64,000 nucleotides of DNA from Vibrio sinaloensis (GCF_000808535.1 NZ_JWLV01000045.1:1-64000); one strand, 5' to 3'; shown: positions 9,191 to 19,096, numbered from the stretch's first letter. Notes: generated by a model from the letters alone, not told the origin. Program-made: numbers and translations.

Positions 9191-11179
9191 ATGTCGCAGT
9201 GTGAAGTCAGTAACAACGAGCCGATCTGGGCTCCAAGCCCACAAAGAATTGAGTCTTCTAATCTTCAACAATTCATCAACCACGTTAAGATTCAAGGCCA
9301 CAACATCAATAATTACAGGGATTTACATCAGTGGTCGGTCAAACAAAAGAAAGATTTTTGGTTGGAAATTTGGCAGTTTTGCGATGTCATTGGTTTTAAA
9401 GGCGACTGCATTCATGGCGAAGGATTGGCCCGCTGGGGAGAGTTTCAACCGAGTCGCGATACCATTTGGTTTCCTCAAGCGCAGCTAAACTACGCCGAAA
9501 ATTTACTTGCTCAAGCCTTCCAAGCACCTGACGATATCGCCATCTGGTTTAAGAACGAACGGGGCGAATCGCAAAAAACCACGTGGCAAGAACTGTGCGA
9601 TCAAGTGTCGATTTTACAGCAATGGCTTATTCACAATGGCGTTGGCCAAGGCGATGTGGTTGCGGGTTACCTGCCGCACATGACGGAAACAGTTATCGCT
9701 ATGTTGGCAACCACCAGCCTTGGGGCGATATGGACCTCTACCTCACCCGATTTTGGCGTCGAAAGTGTGACAGAACGTTTCGGTCAAGTGCAGCCCAAGG
9801 TTCTGTTTTGCTGCAACGGCTATCAGTTCAACGGTAAAACCTTCAATATGGAGCACAAGAACCGAGAAATTGTCGCCTCATTGCCAAGCATCACCAATAC
9901 CTGCCAAATTGATTACCTTCGCCAAGGCTTCACCGATTCCATGAGTAACGAGACGTTTTCTGATTGGGAAGCGATACTGGCAAGCTTTCTCCCTCGTGGT
10001 ACCCATTATCAACGCATCGGGTTTAACGACCCTCTGTTTGTGCTCTACTCTTCGGGCACAACAGGGAAACCCAAATGTATCGTCCACTCTGTAGGCGGCA
10101 CCATACTCAACCACTTGAAAGAGCATCAACTTCACTGCGATATTCAGCCAAAAGATAGGGTTTTCTATTACACCACCTGTGGGTGGATGATGTGGAATTG
10201 GCATGTCTCTGCGCTGGCGAGTGGCGCAACCTTAGTGATCTTTGATGGCAGCCCGATGTACCCCAACCCTGATGTGCTTTGGCAACTGGCGGATGAAGCT
10301 AAAGTCAGCTTATTTGGAACTTCTGCCAAATACTTAGAAGCACTAGAAAAAACAGCATTTAGACCCGCAGAGAGCTATGATCTGTCGAGCCTTAAAACCC
10401 TCTGCTCCACCGGCTCGGTGCTTTACCCAAATCAATATGATTTCGTCTACTCCGACATCAAAGTCGACGTACATTTGGCGTCTATCTCAGGCGGTACCGA
10501 CATCTGCGGATGTTTTGTTTTGGGTAACCCCATTTCGGCTGTCTACCGTGGTGAGTGCCAGGGTCCGGGCTTAGGTATGGACGTCGCAGTCTACGATGAA
10601 CACGGTATCGAAATTACGGGTAAACGAGGAGAGTTAGTCTGTAGAAACAGCTTCCCAAATCAGCCGCTCGGTTTTTGGGGTGATACCGGAAAACGTTACC
10701 ACGACGCGTACTGGAACAAATTCGACAACACATGGCATCACGGGGATGACGTGGCACTGACCCAAAGCGGTGGCATGGTGTTTTACGGTCGAAGTGATAC
10801 CACCCTAAACCCCGGCGGCGTGCGGATCGGGACGGCAGAAATCTATCAGCAAGTGAATGGCCTCACCGAAATTAAAGATTCAATTGCCGTGTCACGACAT
10901 GTGGATGGCGATGAAAAGATCGTGTTATTTGTCCAAATGGAGCCATCACACGTTTTTGATGACAGTTTGGTTGAGCAGATATGTACTACGCTAAAACAAA
11001 AATGCTCACCAAGACATGTACCCAGTGAGATTTATCCGCTGAGCGAGATCCCTAAAACAAAATCTGGGAAGCTGGTGGAACTTGCAGTCAAGCAAGTACT
11101 GCATGGTCAAGAGGTTAAGAACAAAGGCGCGATCGCCAACCCAGCCGTACTGGAGGAAATCATTCAATACGCCAATTGA
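9191..11179 (+). CDS. aacS: Acetoacetyl-CoA synthetase
   Basis: 662 residues, typical of acetoacetate-CoA ligases of the ANL adenylate-forming superfamily. Signatures seen are the P-loop-like SSGTTGKPKCI, the GRSDTTLNPGGVRIG hinge region and the C-terminal KTKSGK with the acyl-adenylation lysine. It activates acetoacetate to acetoacetyl-CoA at the expense of ATP. The start follows GAGGA with good spacing. Its position divergent from phhAB suggests it salvages acetoacetate from aromatic amino acid degradation. Confidence 0.93.
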   Translation: MSQCEVSNNEPIWAPSPQRIESSNLQQFINHVKIQGHNINNYRDLHQWSVKQKKDFWLEIWQFCDVIGFKGDCIHGEGLARWGEFQPSRDTIWFPQAQLNYAENLLAQAFQAPDDIAIWFKNERGESQKTTWQELCDQVSILQQWLIHNGVGQGDVVAGYLPHMTETVIAMLATTSLGAIWTSTSPDFGVESVTERFGQVQPKVLFCCNGYQFNGKTFNMEHKNREIVASLPSITNTCQIDYLRQGFTDSMSNETFSDWEAILASFLPRGTHYQRIGFNDPLFVLYSSGTTGKPKCIVHSVGGTILNHLKEHQLHCDIQPKDRVFYYTTCGWMMWNWHVSALASGATLVIFDGSPMYPNPDVLWQLADEAKVSLFGTSAKYLEALEKTAFRPAESYDLSSLKTLCSTGSVLYPNQYDFVYSDIKVDVHLASISGGTDICGCFVLGNPISAVYRGECQGPGLGMDVAVYDEHGIEITGKRGELVCRNSFPNQPLGFWGDTGKRYHDAYWNKFDNTWHHGDDVALTQSGGMVFYGRSDTTLNPGGVRIGTAEIYQQVNGLTEIKDSIAVSRHVDGDEKIVLFVQMEPSHVFDDSLVEQICTTLKQKCSPRHVPSEIYPLSEIPKTKSGKLVELAVKQVLHGQEVKNKGAIANPAVLEEIIQYAN

Positions 11180-11183
11180 TCAA

Positions 11184-11213
11184 AAAGCCCGGCTGAAAAC
11201 GCCGGGCTTTGTG
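11184..11213. terminator. Bidirectional terminator
   Basis: AAAGCCCGGC and GCCGGGCTTT form a perfect 10-bp stem with a 7-base loop between the convergent aacS and methyltransferase genes. Confidence 0.85.
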
Positions 11214-11226
11214 AGTAAATGCTGGT

Positions 11227-11808
11227 TTATTTTTTGGCAACAGCCATCAACACCTTGAGTGTACCTTGCGGAGTCTCTATCTCAAATGGAGTCGTTACGG
11301 TGACTTCTTCAAAGCCGACACTGGTCAGCACTTGCTCGACGTGTTCGTAAGTCATGCCGCCCACTTCATCTTGCTCTGACAACCAATCCCAATGCACAAA
11401 GTGATTTCCTTGGTCCAACAAGCTATAGATGATATCCGCAACGTCTGCATAGTTAGGAAGAAAGCTACACACCGAAGACGCCACCACAAGATCAAACTGA
11501 TCACGAAACGCAGGGTGCATTGCAACCAGTCCACGGCTAAGAATATCCACCACCGGTTCGACGTTTTCTAGCTCTTTTCTATCAAGCTGCTCGATCATCG
11601 CTTCTGAGCTATCAAGCGCGACAATCTCTTTCGCCAATGGTGATAACTTTTGGCAAAGCAATCCCGTCCCACAACCAAAATCCAGAACGCGAGCGCCTTG
11701 AATACTAATGATATCTGACAACGATTCGAACGCTTTATTTGCGTATTCGCCGGTCGATTTATCTTTATCCCAATCTGCCGCGATATCATCCCAACTAGTA
11801 GCCATCAT
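11227..11808 (-). CDS. Class I SAM-dependent methyltransferase
   Basis: 193 residues with the SAM-binding motif I VLDFGCGTGLLC near residue 40, followed by the acidic motif II in IVALDSSEAMI. The small-molecule methyltransferase fold is clear but the substrate is not. GGGAG lies upstream of tandem ATG codons; the first is used here. It is divergent from a LysR regulator about 140 bases away, which may control it. Confidence 0.85.
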   Translation of the reverse strand: MMATSWDDIAADWDKDKSTGEYANKAFESLSDIISIQGARVLDFGCGTGLLCQKLSPLAKEIVALDSSEAMIEQLDRKELENVEPVVDILSRGLVAMHPAFRDQFDLVVASSVCSFLPNYADVADIIYSLLDQGNHFVHWDWLSEQDEVGGMTYEHVEQVLTSVGFEEVTVTTPFEIETPQGTLKVLMAVAKK

Positions 11809-11950
11809 GATCTCCCTATAACTTCATTCATTTGGCATCGCCCAAGAGTATCAAAACTGCATGAAATTCCTAGCGTTTCGTTCCGCAAAACGGACAATCT
11901 GCGATTATTGTTGTACTATCTGGCAAAAGATCTTTCATATCGACTAAACA

Positions 11951-12829
11951 ATGAACTTATCTCAAATCGAAGCATTTTGTAGCGTCGCGGACACAGGCTC
12001 CGTATCGGAAGCCGCTCGTCAACTTGAGTGCAATCGCACCAAGCTCAGTATGGCAATCAAAGCGTTAGAGAAAGATTTGAGCATTGAACTGTTCGTCCGT
12101 AGCGGTAATCACTTGGCCCTGTCCGAAGCAGGAAAAGCAATCTACAAAGACTGTCAGAATCTACTGGTTACCGCGGCACGTATTCGCCAAACTTGCGCCC
12201 AAGTATCAGGGGAGTTCAACGCCGAAGTATGGATAGCGCGTGATGATTCCCTGCCTGATGAAATGTGGCATGAGCTCTCTCATAAGCTTAATAACCGCTT
12301 CCCAGCAACCGCATTCAACATTGTTCTCGCATCCAGTGGCGACCTTGCCAACCTTGTTGCCACCCAACAGGTCGACTTTGCATTCGGAGTCGATTACGAG
12401 CGAATCGATGATCCCCACATCACCTATCAGCCACTAGGGAAAATCCGCATGATGTCGGTGTGTCGCGCCGATCATCCCCTGAGTAAAATGCGCCGCGTGT
12501 CCGATGACGAGCTGCGTAACGCCATGCAAGCTGTCATGGTTTACCTGAATGAAAAAGACAACCCCGAACTTCAGCCGTTTTCTCTCAGACACATTGGTTT
12601 TTCCAGCTTTGATTATATGCTCAACACGATCTTGGAAGAAGAAGCATGGGGCGTGTTACCTGAACCTTTGATTCGTCATTTGTTGAGAAAACAAAAGTTA
12701 GCGGTGATCAAACACACCTACGGTTTAACCCAAGAAGACTACTGCATGTTTACCGCAGCAGGCATGACTGAACACCCTGGAATGAGTTGGCTTGCAGACA
12801 AATTGAACGAATATTTGTTCGATTTCTAA
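11951..12829 (+). CDS. LysR-family transcriptional regulator
   Basis: 292 residues with the N-terminal LysR winged helix (1-60, SVSEAARQLECNRTKLSMAI) and a C-terminal periplasmic-binding-like effector domain. The divergent methyltransferase is the natural first target to consider. The effector is unknown. Confidence 0.9.
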   Translation: MNLSQIEAFCSVADTGSVSEAARQLECNRTKLSMAIKALEKDLSIELFVRSGNHLALSEAGKAIYKDCQNLLVTAARIRQTCAQVSGEFNAEVWIARDDSLPDEMWHELSHKLNNRFPATAFNIVLASSGDLANLVATQQVDFAFGVDYERIDDPHITYQPLGKIRMMSVCRADHPLSKMRRVSDDELRNAMQAVMVYLNEKDNPELQPFSLRHIGFSSFDYMLNTILEEEAWGVLPEPLIRHLLRKQKLAVIKHTYGLTQEDYCMFTAAGMTEHPGMSWLADKLNEYLFDF

Positions 12830-12853
12830 ACGGTCATTCTTCATTTTTAATGA

Positions 12854-12888
12854 TATTTTGACGGTCAAAATCACTGACCGCCAAAATA
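12854..12888. repeat. 14-bp imperfect inverted repeat downstream of lysR
   Basis: TATTTTGACGGTCA and TGACCGCCAAAATA are inverted with one mismatch and a 7-base spacer. There is no clean T-tract, so it could be a weak terminator for the lysR gene or an operator for the CDF gene 150 bases further on. Confidence 0.5.
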
Positions 12889-13037
12889 TTTGACACCACG
12901 CAAAACACTTAACCCACTGAAAAGTAAACACTTAGTTGAAACTATCTTTATCAATAACGAGCGCTCATACCGATTGGGTTTGTTAAATGGTCAGAAATCC
13001 AGAAAACTATAAAGGTACTTTCCATTGAGATAATTTT

Positions 13038-13931
13038 ATGTGTGCTAGGACAAGCTTAAACGAAAAACGAATACTGACCTTTTCAGCCCTTTTGGCCTCT
13101 GGCTTTGCGGGTGGTGGCTTAGTGCTTGGTTTGCTTGTCGGCTCGCTAGTGATTGTTTTTGATGGCGTCTATTCCTTAGTGAGTTTGCTGTTAACTTTAT
13201 TGTCACTCGCTGTTTCTCGCTACATTGAGCGTCCGTCCCGTAGCCAGTTTCCGTTTGGTAAAGCCATTCTTGAACCAGTGGTGATCGCCATTAAAGGCAG
13301 CGTGATTCTGTTGGTTGTGGGTTACTCACTTTACTCGGCTATTCAGTCCATGTTTACAGGCGGCCGTGAAGTCGACACCTCAATCGCGACCCTCTTTGGT
13401 TTGGTCAATGTCATCGGCTGTGGTTACGGTTGGTACTACATTGCCAACAAATCAAAACGTTTCTCTTCAGGATTGATTGAAGCAGAAGCAACCCAGTGGC
13501 AAATGGATACGCTCTTGAGTGTTGCGGTTACATTAGGCTTTATCGCAGCATGGCTCGTCTCGTTGTCATCGTACGCAGAATACGCCGTATATGCAGACCC
13601 AATGATGATGATTTTGATGTCTTTCTACTTCATTAAGGTGCCGTTTGATATGCTCAGAGAAGCGATGCGTGAGCTGCTGATGATGAAACCCAGTGACGAT
13701 ATCATTACCACTGTCGACGCCGAAGTCTCAGCATTAGACCAACAGGTTGAGCAACATCTGGAAGTCGCTGCTGTGACCAAAGTAGGACGAGAGCTTCGTG
13801 TCAATCTTGATGTTCACGCAAAAGGCTCACAAGTACCTGTGGCGGAGCTTGAGAAAACCCGCCGAGTGCTAAAAGACAAACTGTCTAAGCTCTCTTTGGA
13901 TCTTAATCTGACGATGAACATTGCTAGTTAA
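13038..13931 (+). CDS. Cation diffusion facilitator family transporter
   Basis: 297 residues with the CDF pattern of membrane helices: the conserved acidic face FDGVYSLVSL in helix 2, the FPFGKAILEP loop, and WQMDTLLS in helix 5, followed by a cytoplasmic C-terminal domain. CDF proteins export divalent metals such as zinc, iron or manganese in exchange for protons. The helix 2 motif reads FDGVY, not the HxxxD of typical zinc members, so the metal is uncertain. Confidence 0.85.
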   Translation: MCARTSLNEKRILTFSALLASGFAGGGLVLGLLVGSLVIVFDGVYSLVSLLLTLLSLAVSRYIERPSRSQFPFGKAILEPVVIAIKGSVILLVVGYSLYSAIQSMFTGGREVDTSIATLFGLVNVIGCGYGWYYIANKSKRFSSGLIEAEATQWQMDTLLSVAVTLGFIAAWLVSLSSYAEYAVYADPMMMILMSFYFIKVPFDMLREAMRELLMMKPSDDIITTVDAEVSALDQQVEQHLEVAAVTKVGRELRVNLDVHAKGSQVPVAELEKTRRVLKDKLSKLSLDLNLTMNIAS

Positions 13932-13947
13932 GCCGCTCTATGCGGCT

Positions 13948-14394
13948 TTACTCTTTTAGGTTAAGAGCCATCGATAGAAACGCTTCGTCTTGCTCCACCA
14001 CTTGATAACCCAGTTTTTGATACAGTGACGTCGCGCCACTGTTGACTACAAAGCTCGATAAGGTCACTTTCTCGCAGCCAGCACCTTTCGCCATTTGTTC
14101 GATCTGTGCCATGACTTGCTGACCAATGCCTTTTCGTTGCTTATCAGGAAACACAATCAAAAAGTGTAAGTGAACCGCGTTTTCGTATGGCTTAAAACAG
14201 GCGAGAGCCACTTGCTCTTTGCCTTTGACTACCCAATGAAACCAAGATGATTGGTAGTTGTTTTTCAATCGTTCGCGCTGAAAATCATCATCCCAGCCAA
14301 AGACCTTATCAACGTGAGTAAACAACCCTTGTTTCACTACATCAAATAGTCGCTCAAATTCATTCGTTTCGACCGTAACAAACTCTAACTTCAT
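13948..14394 (-). CDS. GNAT family N-acetyltransferase
   Basis: 148 residues from the ATG preceded by AAGGAAC; the frame extends 24 bases further without a ribosome site. The acetyl-CoA loop motif KQRKGIGQQVMA and the C-terminal SLYQKLGY segment are typical of GNAT enzymes. The acceptor is unknown. It is convergent with the CDF gene, with only 16 bases between the stops. Confidence 0.85.
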   Translation of the reverse strand: MKLEFVTVETNEFERLFDVVKQGLFTHVDKVFGWDDDFQRERLKNNYQSSWFHWVVKGKEQVALACFKPYENAVHLHFLIVFPDKQRKGIGQQVMAQIEQMAKGAGCEKVTLSSFVVNSGATSLYQKLGYQVVEQDEAFLSMALNLKE

Positions 14395-14480
14395 CCAAGT
14401 TCCTTCTTGTCTGCCCAAGATTAAGAAAACTTAATGTTTCATAAATCCTACCTCAATGGCAAGGAGCAGATAATAAAAGC

Positions 14481-14556
14481 CTCTAATATTATTAGAGTTT
14501 TTCGGTTTACCCCCTAGACCGTTATGGCTCGCATTAGTCACGCGAGCCTTCTTTTT
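14481..14556 (+). terminator. Two tandem terminator-like hairpins in a divergent promoter region
   Basis: CTCTAAT/ATTAGAG with TTTTT (14481-14502) is followed by GGCTCGC/GCGAGCC with TTCTTTTT (14526-14556). Both read as rho-independent terminators on the plus strand although no plus-strand gene lies just upstream. They could end a short RNA or attenuate the two-component operon. Confidence 0.6.
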
Positions 14557-14615
14557 ATTCCCCCCAATCGCTGGCGAATCGGATATGATATGACGCGCGT
14601 AAACAAGGAGTGAAT

Positions 14616-15290
14616 GTGAAACTGCTGATTATAGAAGATGACCAAACAACGCGAGAATTTGTTGCTAAGGGACTGCAAGAGCATGGCTACACGGTTGATC
14701 AAGCAGAAGATGGCAATAGTGGGCTGATGATGGCACTAAGTGGCGAGTATGACTTGGTGGTATTGGATAGAATGTTGCCCTATTTGGACGGCATGAAAGT
14801 CCTATCTGCAATCAAGGCGACTTTAGAGCATTTACCCGTCCTTATTCTGAGTGCCATGGACAGCGTCGAAGACCGCGTCGATGGGCTTCAAGCAGGCAGC
14901 GACGATTACCTCATCAAACCCTTCGCGTTGGCAGAACTTATTGCCCGTGTCGATATCATTATTCACCGTAACCAACGTCAAACTAAGCCGCATTCTACTC
15001 TCAGCTACGACTGCTTAACGGTCGATCTCCGTGCACATCGGGTTACCTGCAACAATACCGAGTTGCAACTCCAACCCAAAGAGTTCCAGTTGATTCAGCA
15101 CTTTATTGAGCACAGTGAACAGGTTGTCTCACGAATGCGTTTATTTGAGAGTATCTGGAGCTATCACTTCGATCCAAAAACCAATGTCATTGATGTTCAC
15201 GTAGCCAACCTGCGCCGTAAACTTGAAGAAGCGGGATGTCGTGATCTACTGCACACGGTTCGGGGAGCGGGTTATGTCCTTCGTCGATGA
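14616..15290 (+). CDS. OmpR/PhoB-type response regulator
   Basis: About 224 residues starting at a GTG placed 5 bases after AAGGAG; an earlier GTG at 14610 overlaps that site. The receiver domain has the acidic pocket EDD, the phosphoacceptor Asp in VVLDRMLPYLDG and the Lys in LIKPF. The C-terminal winged helix contains RMRLFESIW and VIDVHVANLRRKL. It overlaps the kinase gene, so they form one operon. The signal is unknown. Confidence 0.93.
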   Translation: MKLLIIEDDQTTREFVAKGLQEHGYTVDQAEDGNSGLMMALSGEYDLVVLDRMLPYLDGMKVLSAIKATLEHLPVLILSAMDSVEDRVDGLQAGSDDYLIKPFALAELIARVDIIIHRNQRQTKPHSTLSYDCLTVDLRAHRVTCNNTELQLQPKEFQLIQHFIEHSEQVVSRMRLFESIWSYHFDPKTNVIDVHVANLRRKLEEAGCRDLLHTVRGAGYVLRR

Positions 15291-16560
15291 TTATACCCTC
15301 ACGCGATCATCTGTTTTTAAAACCTTAATCGGGCTTTTTCTGGTTATCGCTATCATTAACATTATGGTCGTGCGGCAAGTCTACATCGACTCTGACAGCT
15401 TTCATCGCGAGCAACTCACCAAACAACTGAATGACGAAATCATGGAATTCAGTTACCTCGCTGAACAGAGTCGGGAAGAGGTTGAAAAACTACTCCAAGC
15501 GAAGAAAGCGTCCAATACCCCTTTCTATTATCGCTTAATTGAACACATAGAGCCGACTTACACCACTCAGTTCTATCCGATTAGCTCACTGCCCAATGAC
15601 ACGACCAATATTGCGATTGGAGATAACGTTAAACTCGAAATTGGCGTCAATCCCCAAGTAGTCGAAGCGTATCGAAACGCGCTGGTGCCCATCGTCCTTT
15701 CTAGTATTGTGTTACCCATTGCGGTTATGTTGGTCGCGGCTCTGTTTTTCACTATTTTGATCTTGCGCCGACTCGAAAACGTCAACAAAGCGATGAACCG
15801 AGTCCTGTGCGGCGAGCGCGATGTGAAGTTAGAGGTATCTCAACAAGACGATGAGTTTGACATCCTCGCCATTCACCTCAATTACATGATTGAACAGATG
15901 GCGAAAAAAGAGCAAACATTGAAATCGCTCACGGTCGGCATGGCCCATGATATGCGAACACCCATGGCGCGCCTTAAGCTGAGGCTAGAAGATGTTCTGT
16001 CACACCAGCAGTTAAATCCCGCTCAGCAAGCTCAAATTTCTGCGTGTCATGACGAGTTGGAGCTCATCTTATCCTTGTTCAATAGCATGCTAGAAATTGC
16101 GAAAATCAACAGTGGTCAAGTTACCTTACAAGCCGAGCCCGTTGATCTAGCCAAAATCAGCCAAGATGCGATCGAATTTATCTCGCCTATTGCCGAACAA
16201 AAACAGCTTTCGCTCACCTTTCGGCAAGACCAAATCTGCCAAGTCAAAGGGGATCCGTCGCTTCTGTTCCGAGCGATTTTTAATCTGGTTGAAAACGCCG
16301 TTAAGTACACCCCAGAAAATGGCCAAATCAATGTGGTTGTTGATAAGTTAGGTGTTGTGGTTGCCGACAGTGGAATCGGCATTGCTGACAAAGACAAACC
16401 CTACGTTTGCCGACCTATGTATCGCGCTGACAAAAGTCGCAGTGAGCATGGCAATGGCTTAGGGCTCTCGTTGGTTGATGCGGTGGTTCATCAGCACGGT
16501 GCCGAGCTAATATTCAAAGACAATCACCCTGGCTTGCGCGCACGCATTTTATTCAATTAA
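15274..16560 (+). CDS. Sensor histidine kinase partner of the preceding regulator
   Basis: About 428 residues from an ATG after GGGAG that lies inside the regulator's last codons. Two membrane helices (about 8-30 and 140-165) frame a periplasmic sensor, followed by HAMP, the H-box MAHDMRTPMARL and an ATPase domain with N-box NLVENAVKYT and glycine-rich boxes. It is a complete transmitter. The periplasmic domain is not recognised. Confidence 0.92.
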   Translation: MSFVDDYTLTRSSVFKTLIGLFLVIAIINIMVVRQVYIDSDSFHREQLTKQLNDEIMEFSYLAEQSREEVEKLLQAKKASNTPFYYRLIEHIEPTYTTQFYPISSLPNDTTNIAIGDNVKLEIGVNPQVVEAYRNALVPIVLSSIVLPIAVMLVAALFFTILILRRLENVNKAMNRVLCGERDVKLEVSQQDDEFDILAIHLNYMIEQMAKKEQTLKSLTVGMAHDMRTPMARLKLRLEDVLSHQQLNPAQQAQISACHDELELILSLFNSMLEIAKINSGQVTLQAEPVDLAKISQDAIEFISPIAEQKQLSLTFRQDQICQVKGDPSLLFRAIFNLVENAVKYTPENGQINVVVDKLGVVVADSGIGIADKDKPYVCRPMYRADKSRSEHGNGLGLSLVDAVVHQHGAELIFKDNHPGLRARILFN

Positions 16561-16624
16561 ACCTTACTAAATTAGTGGAAATTTTACCTCCTAGCGTCAA
16601 GACTTGAAGTAAAAGGAGGTGACT

Positions 16625-17560
16625 ATGCAACAATTCAACAACATACTCTTTCTCAGTCAAGGAGTGATGGACAATCGAGAGTCCCTTGCACAATCAATTC
16701 GTTTAGCATGGCGGAATAAAGCCAAACTAAAAGGGCTTGTTGTTTGCCCTCACCTACCCAACGACATGAATGACTATGAGGATCAGTACGAGACTTGGCT
16801 AATGGAGTCAATGCAAAGTCTTGTCCAAGAAAGCCTCGTAGAGCAGGACATGTCGCGCGAAGATCTGCGGTTTCCTGTTGAGCTTATTGTCGCAGATAAG
16901 CCGACGGTCCAAGCCATTCGGTACGTTCAAGAACACGGGATCGACTTGGTGATTAAAGATGCGGAGCCAAATCAGTCTCGCAGTCGCGGTCTACGTGCTA
17001 TTGATATGAGCCTGCTAAGAAAATGCCCCTGCCCTGTTTGGCTAAATCGTCCGTCAGAAAAACCACGAAGCAAACAACGTGTTGCGGTAGCGGTCAATCC
17101 AAATGCCACCACAGACGAAGAGAAAATGCTCTCTATCCAACTCCTTCAGCTTGGTCGTTCTATTGCCGATAGCTGTGACAGCCGCCTTCACATTATCTCT
17201 TGTTGGGAATACGTGCTCGAACATTATCTAGACGATCATATTTGGATTAAAGTGTCGCAAGACGAGCTCCAGCAACAGATTGAGCTGGCGAAACAGCAAC
17301 ACTACGAAGCCCTTCAAACGTTGATCGAAGCCTCTGACATAGGAGGGGATTTAGTGATGCATCGCTTACATGGTACGCCCGACGCGGAAATCCCTCACTG
17401 TGTAGAGGAAACCGACATTGATGTATTGGTGATGGGGACACTCGCTCGAACCGGCATCCCTGGTGTGGTAATCGGCAACACTGCTGAGAACATCGTTCAG
17501 AGCGTCAACTGCTCTTTGGTCGCCCTTAAGTCCAAGCAGTTCCGCTCTCCCATCAAATAG
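16625..17560 (+). CDS. UspE-like tandem universal stress protein
   Basis: About 311 residues from an ATG placed after a strong AAAGGAGG; the in-frame GTG at 16619 overlaps that site. Two Usp domains are joined, the second ending with VMGTLARTGIPGVVIGNTAE, the nucleotide-binding glycine motif of UspE-type proteins. It is a cytoplasmic stress or persistence protein. It follows the two-component genes by 65 bases, so it may be part of the same response. Confidence 0.85.
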   Translation: MQQFNNILFLSQGVMDNRESLAQSIRLAWRNKAKLKGLVVCPHLPNDMNDYEDQYETWLMESMQSLVQESLVEQDMSREDLRFPVELIVADKPTVQAIRYVQEHGIDLVIKDAEPNQSRSRGLRAIDMSLLRKCPCPVWLNRPSEKPRSKQRVAVAVNPNATTDEEKMLSIQLLQLGRSIADSCDSRLHIISCWEYVLEHYLDDHIWIKVSQDELQQQIELAKQQHYEALQTLIEASDIGGDLVMHRLHGTPDAEIPHCVEETDIDVLVMGTLARTGIPGVVIGNTAENIVQSVNCSLVALKSKQFRSPIK

Positions 17561-17562
17561 AG

Positions 17563-17592
17563 AAAGACCGAGTCACTGTGACTCGGTCTTTT
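17563..17592. terminator. Bidirectional terminator
   Basis: AAAGACCGAGTCAC and GTGACTCGGTCTTT form a long stem with a very tight apex, ending in T on the right and A on the left, between the convergent Usp and PTS genes. Confidence 0.85.
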
Positions 17593-17610
17593 CGTCTTAC
17601 TCCCGCTTTA

Positions 17611-19086
17611 CTATGAGCTCATAGAAGGCGTAAGTGATTGCGACTCTGAAACTTGCCTCATTGCGTGAGCGATGTCTTCCGCTTCGGTGCCTACAATCAC
17701 CTGAAGATTATTGTTGCCCATTTTCACCACACCAAGCGCGCCAATCGATTTCAACGTCTCTTCGTTCACGACTGACATGTCATTAAGTGTTAATCGTAAA
17801 CGAGTGATACAAGAATCGATCGTTGCCAGATTCGCTCGTCCGCCCAGCGCTTTGACGTATTGCAACGCTTTTTCATTGCTGGTTGCTTCATTGCCTTGCT
17901 CGACCTGCACATCTTCACGACCCGGTGTTTTAAGGTCAAATTTTAAGATGGCGAAGCGGAACACAAAGTAATACATCGCACCGAAGCAAAGACCTTGCAA
18001 GATCAGCATGTAAGGTTTGTTGGCCAACGGCAAATTGAACGACAACACAAAGTCAATTAATCCGCCGCTGAAGGTGAAGCCCGCGATCCACTGCATACTT
18101 GCAGCAATGTAGAGTGATAGCGCCGCTAGCAGAGCGTGGATGACGTACAAAACAGGCGCAACGAACATAAACGCAAACTCAATCGGCTCTGTGACTCCAG
18201 TCAGAATCGCAGTTAGTGCAGATGCGCCCAAAATGCCGCCAACTTTCTTTTTGTTTTCAGGCTTCGCGCAGTGATACATCGCCAAACACGCAGCTGGCAG
18301 ACCGTAGCCCATCACAGGGAAGAAGCCACCTTGATAGATGCCCGTTACACCGAGTTCACCGGTTCCCGACCAGAATTTACTGATGTCATTGATCCCCACT
18401 AAGTCAAAAATGAAGACTTGGTTAAGGGCATGATGCAAACCAATCGGGATCAAAAGGCGGTTGAAGAAACCATACAAACCAGCCCCTGTCGCGCCAAGCT
18501 CGGAAATCGCGATACCGAAGTCCACCAGTGCGCCGTAGACAACAGGCCAGACATAAACCATGACAAGACTTATGGTGATCGCAGTAAGAGAGGTAACAAT
18601 AGGGACGAATCGTCGACCACCAAAGAAGCCAAGTGCAGCTGGAAGCTTGATTGTATGAAAACGGTTATACAGCGTCGCAGCCACGATACCCATCATGATC
18701 CCAGTAAAGGCACTCACCGCCGCTTTCGATGCAATGACCTCGGATGAAGACATCTGATCGACAGGAACACCCGTTATCTGCGATATCACGGCGACATTGC
18801 CTACAATCATCTCGATAATCAGTAACCCAAGCAATCCCGACAAAGCAGCCGCGCCATTGTTATCCTTGGCAAGCCCGTATGCGACACCAACCGCAAACAA
18901 CCAAGCTTGGTTGTCCATAATACCCTTGCCGCCGTATACGAGTATTGTTGCAAGCGCACTGTTCGCCCCCCAGCCCGCTGGATCTATCGCGTAGCCCAAA
19001 CCCAGCATTAAGCCACCCGCAGGTAGCACGGCAATTGGCACCATCAACGCCTTGCCGATTTTTTGTAAGTAACCGAGTATATTCAC
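17611..19086 (-). CDS. PTS transporter EIIBC, N-acetylglucosamine/glucose type
   Basis: 491 residues: an N-terminal EIIC membrane domain of about ten helices (with GLHHALNQVF and GVTEPIEFAFMFV, the sugar-site signature) and a C-terminal EIIB domain whose phosphorylated cysteine is in SCITRLRL. There is no EIIA domain, so a separate EIIA such as Crr must supply phosphate. Sequence character is closest to NagE, but glucose-type specificity cannot be excluded. A hairpin lies just before the ribosome site. Confidence 0.88.
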   Translation of the reverse strand: MNILGYLQKIGKALMVPIAVLPAGGLMLGLGYAIDPAGWGANSALATILVYGGKGIMDNQAWLFAVGVAYGLAKDNNGAAALSGLLGLLIIEMIVGNVAVISQITGVPVDQMSSSEVIASKAAVSAFTGIMMGIVAATLYNRFHTIKLPAALGFFGGRRFVPIVTSLTAITISLVMVYVWPVVYGALVDFGIAISELGATGAGLYGFFNRLLIPIGLHHALNQVFIFDLVGINDISKFWSGTGELGVTGIYQGGFFPVMGYGLPAACLAMYHCAKPENKKKVGGILGASALTAILTGVTEPIEFAFMFVAPVLYVIHALLAALSLYIAASMQWIAGFTFSGGLIDFVLSFNLPLANKPYMLILQGLCFGAMYYFVFRFAILKFDLKTPGREDVQVEQGNEATSNEKALQYVKALGGRANLATIDSCITRLRLTLNDMSVVNEETLKSIGALGVVKMGNNNLQVIVGTEAEDIAHAMRQVSESQSLTPSMSS

Positions 19087-19096
19087 CTTTTGTCCT

